DNA of 64,000 nucleotides. Source: Rahnella laticis. Its GTDB lineage: Bacteria; Pseudomonadota; Gammaproteobacteria; Enterobacterales; Enterobacteriaceae. The position numbers and the translations under genes are program-made. Shown one piece after another: positions 54,203 to 63,613 of the stretch (position 1 is the first letter of the stretch; the number at the start of each line of letters is the position of its first letter). Location: positions 496,001-560,000 of the forward strand of contig NZ_JADOBI010000001.1 in assembly GCF_015644585.1 (NCBI RefSeq), in the 5' to 3' direction. The notes under the pieces were generated by a model. It made no database searches and had not been told where the DNA came from. It was given only the letters and a program-made list of their open reading frames with translations.

Positions 54203-54517
54203 TTATTTCAGTCGCATATCGTTCTCGATGGAACGTACACCCGCCACGCCACGCGTGACTTCTACCGCACGGTTTGCATCTGCCGTTGACGTCACGAAAC
54301 CACTTAACTGAACGCGGCCTTTGAAGGTCTCAACGCTGATTTCCCGTGATTTGATGGTCTTATCGGCCAGCAGGGCGGATTTGACTTTCGTGGTGACTAC
54401 GGTGTCATCGATGTAACCACCCGTGCCTTCAGATTTTTTTGTCGGTGCGCAGGCAGCCACGGCCATGACGACCACAGCGGCCATGCAGAAAGCAGACAAT
54501 GTCTTGAATAGCTTCAT
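54203..54517 (-). CDS. BON-domain lipoprotein
   Basis: A 104-residue protein with a lipoprotein signal ending VAAC (Cys23) and a single BON domain (about 35-103: DDTVVTTKVKSALLAD, VQLSGFV). BON domains bind phospholipid or peptidoglycan, as in OsmY and DolP, which have two; this protein has only one. Residues after Cys (Ala-Pro) do not give the Asp +2 inner-membrane signal, so it is probably sent to the outer membrane. It uses the ATG at 54517 after GGAGAG. Confidence 0.85.
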   Translation of the reverse strand: MKLFKTLSAFCMAAVVVMAVAACAPTKKSEGTGGYIDDTVVTTKVKSALLADKTIKSREISVETFKGRVQLSGFVTSTADANRAVEVTRGVAGVRSIENDMRLK

Positions 54518-54687
54518 AAATAACTCTCCATGCTTTGTTATAAAACCAAAAGTCACCCGATTCAGACTCAGGCAAACAATACTTCGAGCACCCGTATTGT
54601 TATTGATTTGCCGAGTGATTTTAGTTTGGATTATTGGCGGGGTTTATACAAATCGAATGGAGAAAAAAAACGTAAGAATTTAAAAGA

Positions 54688-54724
54688 AACAGAACCTTAG
54701 TCAGGCATTGAATAAGGTTCTGTT
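54688..54724 (-). terminator. trp operon terminator
   Basis: AACAGAACCTTA and TAAGGTTCTGTT form a 12-bp stem with a 13-base loop. On the minus strand TTTCTTTTAAA follows. It lies 18 bp after the trpA stop. Confidence 0.85.
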
Positions 54725-54741
54725 CACCGAAACGCTTGTGA

Positions 54742-55548
54742 TTATGCGCGGGTGGCGGCTTTCATTTCACTGACGAAACGGGAAAGCTGAGCCAGCATTT
54801 CTGATGGCTGATGCTGATTATTCTCGATGATGCGTACCGTCGCGGAACCGGATATCGCACCCGCCGCACCGGCGGCCAGCGTTTCTTTCACCTGTGAAGG
54901 TTCTGAAATACCGAAGCCCTGCAAAGGCGGCGCTGCGTTATATTCGCGCAACTTATCGACCAGGTGATTCAGCGGCGTCAGCGCGCGTTTTTCCGTCCCG
55001 GTCACACCGGCGCGTGACAGCAAATAGGTGTAGCCGCGGCCATGGGAGGAAATCTCACGCAGCAGATCGTCTGACGCATTTGGCGGGCAGATGAAGATCG
55101 GCGCGATGCCGTGACGTAACGCCGCCGCGCGGAACGGGGCCGATTCTTCAAACGGCACGTCGGCGACGAGCACGGAGTCCACGCCCACTTCAGCGCAACG
55201 CTGGTAGAAAGTTTCAATGCCGTTATGGAACACCAGGTTGGCGTACATCAGCAGGCCAATCGGGATATCCGGATGTTTTTCGCGAATGCGCGCCAGCATA
55301 TTGAAGCATTGCGTTGGCGTCACACCGGCGGCAAACGCGCGCAGGTTGGCGTTCTGAATCGTCGGACCGTCGGCCAGCGGATCAGAGAACGGAATGCCCA
55401 GCTCCAGTGCGTCGGCACCGGCTTCAATCAGCGTGTCGATAATAGAGAGCGACAGCTCAACGCCCGGATCGCCCAGCGTCACGAAGGGAACAAAGGCCCC
55501 TTCTTTTTTGCTTTCCAGACGCTTAAATAATTGCTGATAACGTTCCAT
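54742..55548 (-). CDS. trpA: Tryptophan synthase alpha subunit
   Basis: A 268-residue TIM-barrel protein. It has VPFVTLGDP (with Glu at position 49 region [14 protein letters not shown]) and Asp in [11 protein letters not shown]. It cleaves indole-3-glycerol phosphate to indole, which passes through a tunnel to TrpB. It shares one base with the trpB stop (TAATG). Confidence 0.97.
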   Translation of the reverse strand: MERYQQLFKRLESKKEGAFVPFVTLGDPGVELSLSIIDTLIEAGADALELGIPFSDPLADGPTIQNANLRAFAAGVTPTQCFNMLARIREKHPDIPIGLLMYANLVFHNGIETFYQRCAEVGVDSVLVADVPFEESAPFRAAALRHGIAPIFICPPNASDDLLREISSHGRGYTYLLSRAGVTGTEKRALTPLNHLVDKLREYNAAPPLQGFGISEPSQVKETLAAGAAGAISGSATVRIIENNQHQPSEMLAQLSRFVSEMKAATRA

Positions 55549-56738
55549 TAAATTTCTCCCCGGGCAGTCAGGATGTCATGTACGGTGAAAATATCTTTGT
55601 CGCCGCGGCCAGAAAGATTCACCACAAGAATTTGTTCTTTCTCTGGCGTTTCCTTGATGAGTTTCAGCGCGTAAGCCAGCGCGTGTGAAGATTCCAGTGC
55701 CGGAATAATCCCTTCATGGCGGGACAATTCTTTAAAGGCGTCCAGCGCTTCGTCATCGGTAATCGACACATATTCCGCGCGGCCGATGCTGTTCAGGAAA
55801 GCATGCTGCGGCCCGACAGACGGGAAATCCAGACCGGCAGAAATGGAATAAGATTCTTCAATCTGGCCTTCTGAGGTTTGCATCATCGGGGCTTTCATCC
55901 CGAAATAGATACCAACGTGTCCGTGTTTAAGCGGCGCGCCGTGTTGCCCGGTTTCGATACCCAGCCCGCCCGGTTCAACACCAATCAGCTTCACGCTGGT
56001 GTCATCGATGAAATCAGCAAACATGCCGATGGCGTTAGAGCCACCGCCGACGCAGGCGATCACGGCGTCCGGCAGACAGCCTTCGCGTTCCTGCATTTGC
56101 GCTTTGGTTTCTTCGCCAATCATGCGCTGGAATTCACGCACAATCGTCGGATACGGATGCGGGCCCGCAGCGGTTCCCAGCATATAGTGAGCGGTTTCAT
56201 AGCTGCCAGACCAGTCGCGCAGTGCCTCGTTACAGGCATCTTTCAGCGTGGAAGAACCGCTGTGAACCGGGATCACTTCAGCGCCCATCAGACGCATACG
56301 GAACACGTTCGGTGACTGGCGTTCAATGTCTTTTGCGCCCATATAAATCCGGCATTTCAGGCCGAGCAGGGCACAGGCCAGAGCGGACGCCACGCCGTGC
56401 TGACCGGCACCGGTTTCAGCGATGATTTCGGTCTTGCCCATGCGCTTTGCCAGCAGCGCCTGACCCAGCACCTGGTTCGTTTTGTGTGCGCCGCCGTGCA
56501 ACAGATCTTCACGCTTGAGATACAGCTTGGTTTTGGTACCTGCGGTCAGGTTTTTACACAATGTCAGCGCCGTCGGGCGGCCTGCATAGTTTTTCAGTAA
56601 ATCGATGAATTCAGCCTGAAACGCCGGGTCACGCTGCGCGCTGACAAAAGCTTCTTCCAGCTGCACCAGCGCAGGCATCAGAATTTGCGGGACGTACTGG
56701 CCGCCAAATTCGCCGAAGTAGGGATTAAGTAAAGTCAT
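55548..56738 (-). CDS. trpB: Tryptophan synthase beta subunit
   Basis: A 396-residue PLP enzyme. The PLP lysine lies in [11 protein letters not shown] (Lys near 87), and the phosphate loop is [10 protein letters not shown] near 230. It condenses indole and serine to tryptophan. Order in the operon is trpE-G-D-CF-B-A. Confidence 0.97.
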   Translation of the reverse strand: MTLLNPYFGEFGGQYVPQILMPALVQLEEAFVSAQRDPAFQAEFIDLLKNYAGRPTALTLCKNLTAGTKTKLYLKREDLLHGGAHKTNQVLGQALLAKRMGKTEIIAETGAGQHGVASALACALLGLKCRIYMGAKDIERQSPNVFRMRLMGAEVIPVHSGSSTLKDACNEALRDWSGSYETAHYMLGTAAGPHPYPTIVREFQRMIGEETKAQMQEREGCLPDAVIACVGGGSNAIGMFADFIDDTSVKLIGVEPGGLGIETGQHGAPLKHGHVGIYFGMKAPMMQTSEGQIEESYSISAGLDFPSVGPQHAFLNSIGRAEYVSITDDEALDAFKELSRHEGIIPALESSHALAYALKLIKETPEKEQILVVNLSGRGDKDIFTVHDILTARGEI

Positions 56739-56781
56739 GTGATTCCATCCTGTCTGTCAATTTTTGCGTCACTGCGGGGAA

Positions 56782-58146
56782 TTAATAAGCCCGCAGTGTC
56801 TGGAATACGGCGGTAATTTTACCCGCATCTTTAATGCCCGGTTCGCTCTCGACGCCTGAATTAAAATCCAGACCCGCACAACCGAGCTGCGCGGCCTCGA
56901 CGCAATTATCTGCGCTCAGGCCACCGGCCAGCAGAACATTGCTCAGGTCTTGCCCGGCCAGTTTGCTCCAGTCGAAACGATGCCCTGTTCCGCCTTTACC
57001 GTTATCGAGAACATAACGGTCAACGTGATTCAGATTGCGTGCCGGCAACGTGTCTTTCACGCTCAGCGCTTTCCAGATCTGCACCGCAGAAGGCAGCTCG
57101 CTGCGCAGCGCGTCGATATACGCCTGATCTTCATCGCCATGAAGCTGCACGGCGGTGAGATTCAGCGCCTGAGCGGTTTGCGCGACGTCAGCCAGTGGCG
57201 TATCACGGAACACGCCGACGTATTTCAGCGGTGCGCCGTTTTGCACTTCTTTCGCCTGCGGCTGCGTCACGAAACGCGGAGAGGCGTCGACAAAAATTAG
57301 TCCGCCGTAAATCGCACCGGCATCATGGGCGGCTTTCGCATCCTGCGCACGGGTCAGGCCGCACACTTTGTTGTCGCCAAGCAGCACACGGCTGACGGCG
57401 GTGTTCAGGTCTGGCTCTGACATCAGCGCGCTGCCAATCAGGAAACCGTTAGCAAAACGGCTGAGTTCGCGGATCTGGCCGTAGGTATTAATGCCGGATT
57501 CGCTGATGACCGTCACGCCGTGCGGCACGCGGGGTGCCAGTTCACGCGTACGGTTCAGGTCAATCGACAGATCGCGCAGATCACGGTTATTGATACCGAC
57601 CACTTTCGCTTTCAGATTCACCGCACGTTCCAGCTCTTCTTCATTACTGGCTTCGGTCAGCACACCCATATTCAGGCTGTGCGCGACGGCGGCGAGCTGC
57701 ACGTATTGTTCATCGTTGAGTACGGAGAGCATCAGCAAAATGGCATCGGCCTGATAAAAGCGCGCCAGATGAATCTGATACGGGTCGATAATGAAGTCTT
57801 TGCACAGCACCGGCTGCGTGACGGTTTTGCTCACCAGCGGCAGAAAATCAAAGCTGCCCTGGAAGTATTTTTCGTCCGTCAGAATGGAAATGGCCGATGC
57901 GTAGTTTTTGTAAACACCGGCAATTTCTACCGGATCAAAGTTCTCACGGATCTTTCCTTTGGAAGGAGAAGCCTGCTTGCACTCAAGAATAAAAGCCGTT
58001 CTTGCGCCCTGAAGCGCGTCGTAAAAACTGCGCTGGCTTTGAGTTATTTCGTTCTGAAAGCTGGCCAGCGGTTGTTGTTCTTTGCGTGCCGCGACCCAAA
58101 CTTCCTTATCGCGAACAATTTTGTGGAGCACGGTTTCCTGCTGCAT
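56782..58146 (-). CDS. trpC: Bifunctional indole-3-glycerol phosphate synthase / phosphoribosylanthranilate isomerase
   Basis: A 454-residue fusion (TrpC-TrpF). The N-terminal 255 residues are the synthase (ILECKQASPSKGKIRENFDP, VLCKDFIIDPYQIHLAR). The C-terminal 200 are the isomerase (VCGLTRAQDAKAAHDAGA, LAGGLSADNC). ATG 58146 is chosen over GTG 58149; both follow GAGG and the trpD stop is adjacent. The fusion is normal for enterics. Confidence 0.96.
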   Translation of the reverse strand: MQQETVLHKIVRDKEVWVAARKEQQPLASFQNEITQSQRSFYDALQGARTAFILECKQASPSKGKIRENFDPVEIAGVYKNYASAISILTDEKYFQGSFDFLPLVSKTVTQPVLCKDFIIDPYQIHLARFYQADAILLMLSVLNDEQYVQLAAVAHSLNMGVLTEASNEEELERAVNLKAKVVGINNRDLRDLSIDLNRTRELAPRVPHGVTVISESGINTYGQIRELSRFANGFLIGSALMSEPDLNTAVSRVLLGDNKVCGLTRAQDAKAAHDAGAIYGGLIFVDASPRFVTQPQAKEVQNGAPLKYVGVFRDTPLADVAQTAQALNLTAVQLHGDEDQAYIDALRSELPSAVQIWKALSVKDTLPARNLNHVDRYVLDNGKGGTGHRFDWSKLAGQDLSNVLLAGGLSADNCVEAAQLGCAGLDFNSGVESEPGIKDAGKITAVFQTLRAY

Positions 58147-58149
58147 CAC

Positions 58150-59163
58150 TTATCCTCTTGCTGCCAATGCAGTCACGCGCTGGTAGGGTTCACCGCTGCG
58201 CATGACATCTAAAGCCTGTTGAGCGTTTTGCTTCAAATCTTCCTGACCGAAAAGACGCAGTAACATCGCCACATTGACGGCTACCGCGGCTTCATGGGCC
58301 GCATCACCTTTACCTTGTAATAAGCGTGCCAGAATGTCACGGTTTTCTTCCGGCTCGCCGCCCAGCAGGGATTCGATCGGATAATTGTCCAGCCCGAAGT
58401 CCTGCGGTGTCACTTCATAGGTGGTGATTTCGCCGTCTTTCAGTTCAGCAACCTGTGTTGCCGAGTGAATCGCCACTTCATCCATTCCGCCGCCGTGAAC
58501 CACCGCCGCACGCTCGTAACCGAGGGCGCGCAGGGTTTCTGCAATCGGCTTCACCAGTTCCGGGCTGTACACGCCAATCAGTGCCAGCGGCGGACGCGCC
58601 GGGTTAATCAGCGGGCCGAGCACGTTGAACAGCGTGCGGGTTTTCAGCGCCTTGCGCACCGGCATCGCATGGCGGAAACCGGTGTGATATTGCGGTGCGA
58701 ACAGGAAGCACACATTCAAATCGTCCAGCGCCGCGCGGGATTCTTCCGCTGGCATATCCAGACGGATGCCGAAAGCGGCCAGTAAATCCGATGAACCTGA
58801 ACGGCTGGACACGCTGCGGTTACCATGTTTCGCCACGCGTGCGCCACAGGCCGCCGCCACAAAGGCGCTGGCGGTGGAAATATTGATGCTGTTGGTGCCG
58901 TCGCCGCCGGTGCCGACGATATCCGCGAACGGATAATCAGGGCGCGGGAACGGTTCGGCGTGTGCCAGTAACGCTTTTGCGGCACCGGCGATTTCAGCGG
59001 GCTGCTCGCCGCGCACCTTCATGCTGATCAGCGCCGCCGCTAACTGCGCGGGTTCCAGCTCACCGTTCACGATGGCGGTAAATAATTGCTGGCTTTCTTC
59101 CTGCGTCATCGCCTGAGCCTGATACAGATTTTCGAGAATGCCGGGGATAGTTTGCGTTTTCAT
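58150..59163 (-). CDS. trpD: Anthranilate phosphoribosyltransferase (separate TrpD)
   Basis: A 337-residue type III phosphoribosyltransferase. It has the PRPP site [14 protein letters not shown] (near 85) and [15 protein letters not shown]. It adds phosphoribose to anthranilate. Unlike E. coli, it is not fused to the TrpG glutaminase, which lies upstream as a separate gene. Confidence 0.96.
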   Translation of the reverse strand: MKTQTIPGILENLYQAQAMTQEESQQLFTAIVNGELEPAQLAAALISMKVRGEQPAEIAGAAKALLAHAEPFPRPDYPFADIVGTGGDGTNSINISTASAFVAAACGARVAKHGNRSVSSRSGSSDLLAAFGIRLDMPAEESRAALDDLNVCFLFAPQYHTGFRHAMPVRKALKTRTLFNVLGPLINPARPPLALIGVYSPELVKPIAETLRALGYERAAVVHGGGMDEVAIHSATQVAELKDGEITTYEVTPQDFGLDNYPIESLLGGEPEENRDILARLLQGKGDAAHEAAVAVNVAMLLRLFGQEDLKQNAQQALDVMRSGEPYQRVTALAARG

Positions 59164-59174
59164 GACAGTTCTCC

Positions 59175-59753
59175 TTACGCCAAAGCCCAGGCCAGTGTCT
59201 GCTCAAGCAGACGCGCACCCTGTGAAGTTAAAATGGATTCCGGATGGAACTGGAAGCCGCAAACGCGATCTTCTTCGTGACGCACCGCCATCACCATGTC
59301 GCCGTAACGGGCGTTAACCGTCAGCCCTTCGGGGATCTGACTGCCGACCAGCGAGTGATAACGCGCCACCGGCAGCGGGTTATTCATCCCCGCGAACATC
59401 GCTTCGTTGTCATGCGTAATAGAAGAGGCTTTACCGTGCAGGATTTCACCTGCCTGACCGACGAAACCGCCGTAGGTTTCCACAATCGCCTGATGTCCGA
59501 GACAGATACCGATAATCGGTAACTGACCGCGCAAGCGTTTCAGCAGTTCCGGCATACAGCCCGCTTCAGACGGTGTACCCGGGCCCGGAGAAAGCACCAG
59601 CACCGGTTTTTCCAGCTGGCTGAGTTTTTCGATAATCACGTCAGCCGGGATCTGATTACGGTAAATCACCACGTTATGGCCGCTGGAACGCAGCTGATCG
59701 ACCAGGTTGTACGTAAAGGAATCCACGTTATCGATGAGTAAAATGTCGGCCAT
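59175..59753 (-). CDS. trpG: Anthranilate synthase component II, glutaminase (TrpG)
   Basis: A 192-residue class I glutamine amidotransferase. It starts [19 protein letters not shown] at 59753, one base after the trpE stop; a long in-frame upstream run lies inside trpE and is rejected. The catalytic Cys lies in GICLGHQ near 84 and the His-Glu pair in FHPES near 170. It supplies ammonia to TrpE. Confidence 0.96.
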   Translation of the reverse strand: MADILLIDNVDSFTYNLVDQLRSSGHNVVIYRNQIPADVIIEKLSQLEKPVLVLSPGPGTPSEAGCMPELLKRLRGQLPIIGICLGHQAIVETYGGFVGQAGEILHGKASSITHDNEAMFAGMNNPLPVARYHSLVGSQIPEGLTVNARYGDMVMAVRHEEDRVCGFQFHPESILTSQGARLLEQTLAWALA

Positions 59754-59754
59754 C

Positions 59755-61317
59755 TTAAAATACCTCTTTCGCATTGTGGGCAGTGGCGATGGCGCGCAGC
59801 ACGGCACGGGCTTTATTACGGGTTTCGTCAGCTTCGGCTTGTGGTACGGAATCGAGCACCACGCCGCCGCCCGCCTGAACGGTGGCAATGCCGTCTTCCA
59901 CATACGCGGAGCGGATGACGATGCAGGTGTCCAGATCACCGTGTGCGGTGAAATAGCCCACTGCGCCGCCGTAACTGCCACGACGGGTTTGCTCAGAGGC
60001 TGAAATCAGCTGCATGGCGCGGACTTTTGGTGCGCCGGTCAGCGTGCCCATATTCATGACGGCCTGATAAGCGTGCAGCACATCCAGATCGGCGCGCAGC
60101 GTGCCGACAACGCGGGACACCAGATGCATCACGAAGGAATAACGGTCAACTTTGGTCAGGTCCGCGACGTAACGGCTGCCTGGCTCGCAGATACGCGCCA
60201 GATCGTTACGGGCTAAATCCACCAGCATCAGATGCTCGGCCAGCTCTTTATGGTCGGTGCGCATTTCCAGCTCGATGCGGCTGTCGAGATCCAAGTCCAG
60301 TGAGCCGTCAGCACGGCGACCACGCGGGCGGGTACCGGCAATCGGATAAATTTCAATCTGGCGGTTAGTTGCATCGTATTTCAGTGCGCTTTCCGGTGAC
60401 GCGCCGAACAGCGTGAAATCGTTGTCCTGCATGAAAAACATATACGGGCTTGGGTTGTTGTTTTTCAGCGTTTCGTAGGCCGCCAGCGGAGCAGGGCATG
60501 GCAGGGAGAAACGGCGTGACGGCACAACCTGGAAGATTTCACCGGCGCAGATTGCCACTTTCATTTTCTCAACCACGGCACCAAACACCTCATCGGTCTG
60601 GTTCACGCTCAGCTGCATTTCCGGCACGCTCTGGTGCGGGATGTTATGTGGCGGCAATTGCAGCTGATGTTGCAGCTGTTCCAGACGCTCATGCAGACGC
60701 TGTTTTTCCTCAGAAGACGGCGTAAACAGGCTGGCCTGCAAACGACAGGTGCGGTTCTGGTGGTCGAGCACCAGCAGGGTTTCTGCCAGATAGAAGCAGA
60801 AATCCGGGCAACGCTGGTCGGACGCTAACTGCGGCAAATCTTCAAAACCGGCAACAAGGTCATAAGCAAACAGGCCGCCGAGGAACATCGCTTCACGCTC
60901 GTGTGCCGGTGATTCTACCGAAGTCAGAATGCTGCGCAGGGCATCGAAAACAGAGCGGGAACGCAGACGGGCATCTTCATCCTGCATCTGGTCGATCGCC
61001 GGGAAAGTCAGTTCGCGGCCATTCGGGCGAACGTCAATGCAAATTTCAGACGGCAGCGCGCTGTCGATCAGCGGCAGCAACGACGCACCGTTCGGCGTCA
61101 GTGCCTGAATGGAAACCCGGGAACCCAGCGCGGTGATGCGCAGGGCGCTGTCGACAATCAACAGGCTCTTCAGGTTTTCCTTGCTGGTGACTTCTGAGGA
61201 TTCCAGCAGCAGGGTCGCCGGACGCGCGCCGCACAACTGATGAAAGATGGCCGTTGGATCGCCGCGGTAACATCCTTGTGCGGTCAGCAATTCTAAACGT
61301 GGTTTTTGAATAGTCAT
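59755..61317 (-). CDS. trpE: Anthranilate synthase component I
   Basis: A 520-residue chorismate-using enzyme. The feedback site is LLLESSEV near residue 36 (Trp binding). The catalytic domain has [33 protein letters not shown] and [12 protein letters not shown]. It makes anthranilate from chorismate with TrpG. It is the first structural gene after the attenuator. Confidence 0.97.
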   Translation of the reverse strand: MTIQKPRLELLTAQGCYRGDPTAIFHQLCGARPATLLLESSEVTSKENLKSLLIVDSALRITALGSRVSIQALTPNGASLLPLIDSALPSEICIDVRPNGRELTFPAIDQMQDEDARLRSRSVFDALRSILTSVESPAHEREAMFLGGLFAYDLVAGFEDLPQLASDQRCPDFCFYLAETLLVLDHQNRTCRLQASLFTPSSEEKQRLHERLEQLQHQLQLPPHNIPHQSVPEMQLSVNQTDEVFGAVVEKMKVAICAGEIFQVVPSRRFSLPCPAPLAAYETLKNNNPSPYMFFMQDNDFTLFGASPESALKYDATNRQIEIYPIAGTRPRGRRADGSLDLDLDSRIELEMRTDHKELAEHLMLVDLARNDLARICEPGSRYVADLTKVDRYSFVMHLVSRVVGTLRADLDVLHAYQAVMNMGTLTGAPKVRAMQLISASEQTRRGSYGGAVGYFTAHGDLDTCIVIRSAYVEDGIATVQAGGGVVLDSVPQAEADETRNKARAVLRAIATAHNAKEVF

Positions 61318-61361
61318 TTTGCTTCCTGAAATTTTCTGAACGTTTTCAAACAGACGGCCAC

Positions 61362-61386
61362 AAAAAAGCCCGCGTTAAGCGGGCTT
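61362..61386 (-). terminator. trp attenuator terminator
   Basis: On the minus strand AGCCCGC and GCGGGCT pair around a 5-base loop (TTAAC) and are followed by TTTTTT. This is the 3:4 hairpin of a trp attenuator, between trpL and trpE. Confidence 0.92.
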
Positions 61387-61423
61387 CGGAAATCTTGCAG
61401 CGTCTGATGACAGCTATGCGTGA

Positions 61424-61486
61424 TTACTCCGCCCGACAAGGGGAAGTACGCCACCAGCTGAGAACCGCCATCATGTGAGTTTTCAT
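61424..61486 (-). CDS. trpL: trp operon leader peptide TrpL
   Basis: A 20-residue leader peptide, MKTHMMAVLSWWRTSPCRAE, with tandem Trp codons (TGGTGG, at 61451-61456) at the place expected for attenuation. Ribosome stalling there when charged tRNA-Trp is low would prevent the 61362-61386 terminator from forming. An ATG three bases upstream could also start it. Confidence 0.92.
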   Translation of the reverse strand: MKTHMMAVLSWWRTSPCRAE

Positions 61487-61511
61487 CATCAGACACTCTT
61501 TTTAAGTTTGG

Positions 61512-61559
61512 GAAAGTTCGTGTTTATAAGAACTGCGCGTTCTTAAAACCTAAACTTTC
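61512..61559 (-). promoter_or_regulatory. Extra long hairpin in the trp leader
   Basis: An outer 7-bp stem (GAAAGTT/AACTTTC) encloses an inner stem (AAGAAC/GTTCTT extended by several pairs) around TGCGC. It lies between the promoter and trpL, so the leader is about 120 bases before trpL, longer than in E. coli. Confidence 0.6.
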
Positions 61560-61607
61560 TGAATTCGTTTGTCACGCCGTTCATTACTGAATCATCCCGT
61601 GAACTTG

Positions 61608-61642
61608 CGTACTAGTAAACTAGTTCACGAAGGCAAAGTCAA
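61608..61642 (-). promoter_or_regulatory. trp promoter with overlapping TrpR operator
   Basis: On the minus strand TTGACT (-35, 61637-61642), 17 bases, then TTTACT (-10, 61614-61619). The -10 lies inside GAACTAGTTTACTAGTAC, a near match to the E. coli trp operator. TrpR with tryptophan would block RNA polymerase here. Confidence 0.9.
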
Positions 61643-61793
61643 CCCTCAATTTGTCTGATTTCACACCTTTAGTGCGGTCAGATTGTTACAGCACCGTAAC
61701 CGTGCGTAAAAACCGGGTGAAATCATCCCTAACGTGCACAGCGCTAACGCGTTATGATAAGTGCTGCATTCAGAAACAGGTTAAATCCCCGAC

Positions 61794-62723
61794 GTGACGA
61801 TGACTTCGCCAACAACAGCTTCACCCTCAGCAGACGATCAGACTTCCGGCACTGCATTCAGGATCTACGATCTCCACAGCCACACGACCGCATCGGACGG
61901 CTATTTAACGCCCGAAGCGCTGGTGGCCCGCGCCGTTGAAATGCGGGTTGGCGTTCTGGCGATCACCGATCACGACAGCACTGAAGGGCTGGCGCGTGCG
62001 GCGCAGGCGATAGCCAGCCAGCAACTTCCGCTGCAACTGGTGAACGGCGTTGAGATTTCGACGCTGTGGGAAAACCATGAGATTCATATTGTCGGATTAG
62101 GCATCGACCCTGAACATCCGGCGATGGTGAGCCTGCTGAAAAGTCAGGCTGAACTCCGCCAGCAGCGCGCGCAGGAAATGGGCCGCCGGCTGGCGAAAGC
62201 ACGCATCGAAGGTGCGTGGGAAGGCGCGTTGCGTCTGGCGCAGGGCGGTGCGGTAACCCGCGCACATTTTGCCCGGTATCTGGTTGAATTTGGTGCGGCG
62301 GATAACATTGCGCAGGTCTTCAAAAAGTACCTCGCCAAAGGCAAGACCGGCTACGTTCCGCCACAGTGGTGTACAATAGAACAATCTATTGAAGCTATTC
62401 ATCAGTCTGGCGGGCAGGCCGTTGTCGCGCATCCGGGACGTTATGACCTGTCGACAAAATGGCTGAAACGCCTGCTGGCCTATTTTTCTGAGCACGGCGG
62501 TGATGCGATGGAAGTCGCGCAGTGTCAGCAGGCGCCGAACGAACGCGCGCAGCTGGCGACCTTTGCCCGCGATTATCAACTGCTGGCTTCGCAAGGTTCT
62601 GATTTCCATCAGCCCTGCTCGTGGATTGAGCTGGGGCGCAAACTTTGGCTTCCCGCAGGTGTGGAACCGGTGTGGAAAAACTGGCCGGTCACTGAAAAAC
62701 AGCCTGAAATTGAACTGGTCTGA
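61794..62723 (+). CDS. rnm: RNase AM / PHP-domain 5'-3' exoribonuclease (Rnm, formerly YciV/TrpH)
   Basis: A 309-residue PHP-domain phosphoesterase. It has YDLHSHTTASDGYL near residue 25, AITDHDS near 56, VNGVEIST near 84 and QGSDFHQP near 268, giving the trinuclear metal site. In E. coli it removes nucleotides from 5' ends of 5S and other rRNAs and acts on 3',5'-bisnucleotides. GTG 61794 or ATG 61800 may be the start. It diverges from trpL. Confidence 0.93.
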   Translation: MTMTSPTTASPSADDQTSGTAFRIYDLHSHTTASDGYLTPEALVARAVEMRVGVLAITDHDSTEGLARAAQAIASQQLPLQLVNGVEISTLWENHEIHIVGLGIDPEHPAMVSLLKSQAELRQQRAQEMGRRLAKARIEGAWEGALRLAQGGAVTRAHFARYLVEFGAADNIAQVFKKYLAKGKTGYVPPQWCTIEQSIEAIHQSGGQAVVAHPGRYDLSTKWLKRLLAYFSEHGGDAMEVAQCQQAPNERAQLATFARDYQLLASQGSDFHQPCSWIELGRKLWLPAGVEPVWKNWPVTEKQPEIELV

Positions 62724-62794
62724 ACCCTGCTATATGACGTCATGTTTTACGCTGACGTCACAGAGGGCAGACCTGAAAAGAATTGAGAGGAACA

Positions 62795-63415
62795 ATGAGT
62801 CAATATTTCTATATTCATCCTGAAAATCCGCAGCCACGCCTGATCAGTCAGGCGGTTGAATTGCTGCGCAAAGGGAATGTGATCGTTTACCCGACCGATT
62901 CGGGCTACGCGCTGGGCTGTCGCCTGGAAGAAAAGAACGCGATGGAGCGCATTTGCCGTATCCGTCAGCTGGACGGCAACCACAACTTCACGCTGGTCTG
63001 CCGCGATTTGTCCGAGCTTTCCACATACGCGTACGTGGATAACTCAGCTTTCCGTCTGATCAAAAATAATACGCCGGGCAACTACACGTTCATTCTGAAA
63101 GCGACGAAAGAAGTGCCGCGCCGTCTGATGAGCGAAAAGCGTAAGACGATCGGTTTACGTGTGCCGTCCAACCCGATTGCAATTGCACTGCTCGACGCGC
63201 TGGGCGAGCCGCTGATGTCCACCACGCTGATGCTGCCGGGCAATGACTTTGCGGAATCTGATCCGGAAGACATCAAAGATCACCTGGGCAAACTGGTCGA
63301 TCTGGTCATTGACGGCGGTTCGCTGGGCCAGCAGCCTACCACGGTCATCGATCTGACCGAGTCATCGCCGGAAGTGGTCCGTGAAGGCGCGGGCGATCCC
63401 ACACCGTTCCGGTAA
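62795..63415 (+). CDS. yciO: YciO, Sua5/YrdC-family protein
   Basis: A 206-residue YrdC-domain protein, with ATG at 62795 after GAGAGGAA. It has VIVYPTDSGYALGC near 32 and the RIRQLDGNHNFTLVCRDLSELS segment, split here by length. The family binds double-stranded RNA and threonylcarbamoyl-AMP; YciO has a weaker or different activity than TsaC. It follows rnm closely. Confidence 0.94.
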   Translation: MSQYFYIHPENPQPRLISQAVELLRKGNVIVYPTDSGYALGCRLEEKNAMERICRIRQLDGNHNFTLVCRDLSELSTYAYVDNSAFRLIKNNTPGNYTFILKATKEVPRRLMSEKRKTIGLRVPSNPIAIALLDALGEPLMSTTLMLPGNDFAESDPEDIKDHLGKLVDLVIDGGSLGQQPTTVIDLTESSPEVVREGAGDPTPFR

Positions 63416-63433
63416 CTGCTGTTTGAAAAATAA

Positions 63434-63495
63434 TCAGCCCGCAAATCCCTTAGCAGGATACAAATTGCGGATAAATGTGTATAATGGCGGGCTGA
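63434..63495. promoter_or_regulatory. Promoter of rluB bracketed by an inverted repeat
   Basis: TATAAT (-10) lies at 63480-63485. TCAGCCCGC (63434-63442) and GCGGGCTGA (63487-63495) form a perfect 9-bp inverted repeat around it, followed by CTTTTTT. The repeat may act as a long-loop terminator for yciO or as an operator; the choice is unclear. Confidence 0.5.
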
Positions 63496-63542
63496 CTTTT
63501 TTGTAAGTCGTTGTATTAAAGCGCAATAAACGAATTTTGGCG

Positions 63543-63596
63543 GGCAGACAATGGGTCACATTGTGCTGCCGGCTCCCCCCGACGCCTGTGAAGGCG
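63543..63596 (+). promoter_or_regulatory. Two hairpins in the rluB 5' leader
   Basis: Hairpin 1 (63543-63570) pairs GGCAG-CAATG with CATTG-CTGCC with small bulges. Hairpin 2 (63583-63596) pairs CGCCT and AGGCG around GTGA. They lie just before the rluB ribosome site, so they may control its translation. Confidence 0.5.
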
Positions 63597-63613
63597 ACAA
63601 ATGAGGCTGCTCA

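Noticed and set aside
54518-54741. An extra small gene between the BON lipoprotein and trpA
   Set aside because: An 86-codon plus-strand frame crosses the lipoprotein start and ends in this gap, but it has no ribosome site and no recognisable sequence; the gap holds the trp terminator.
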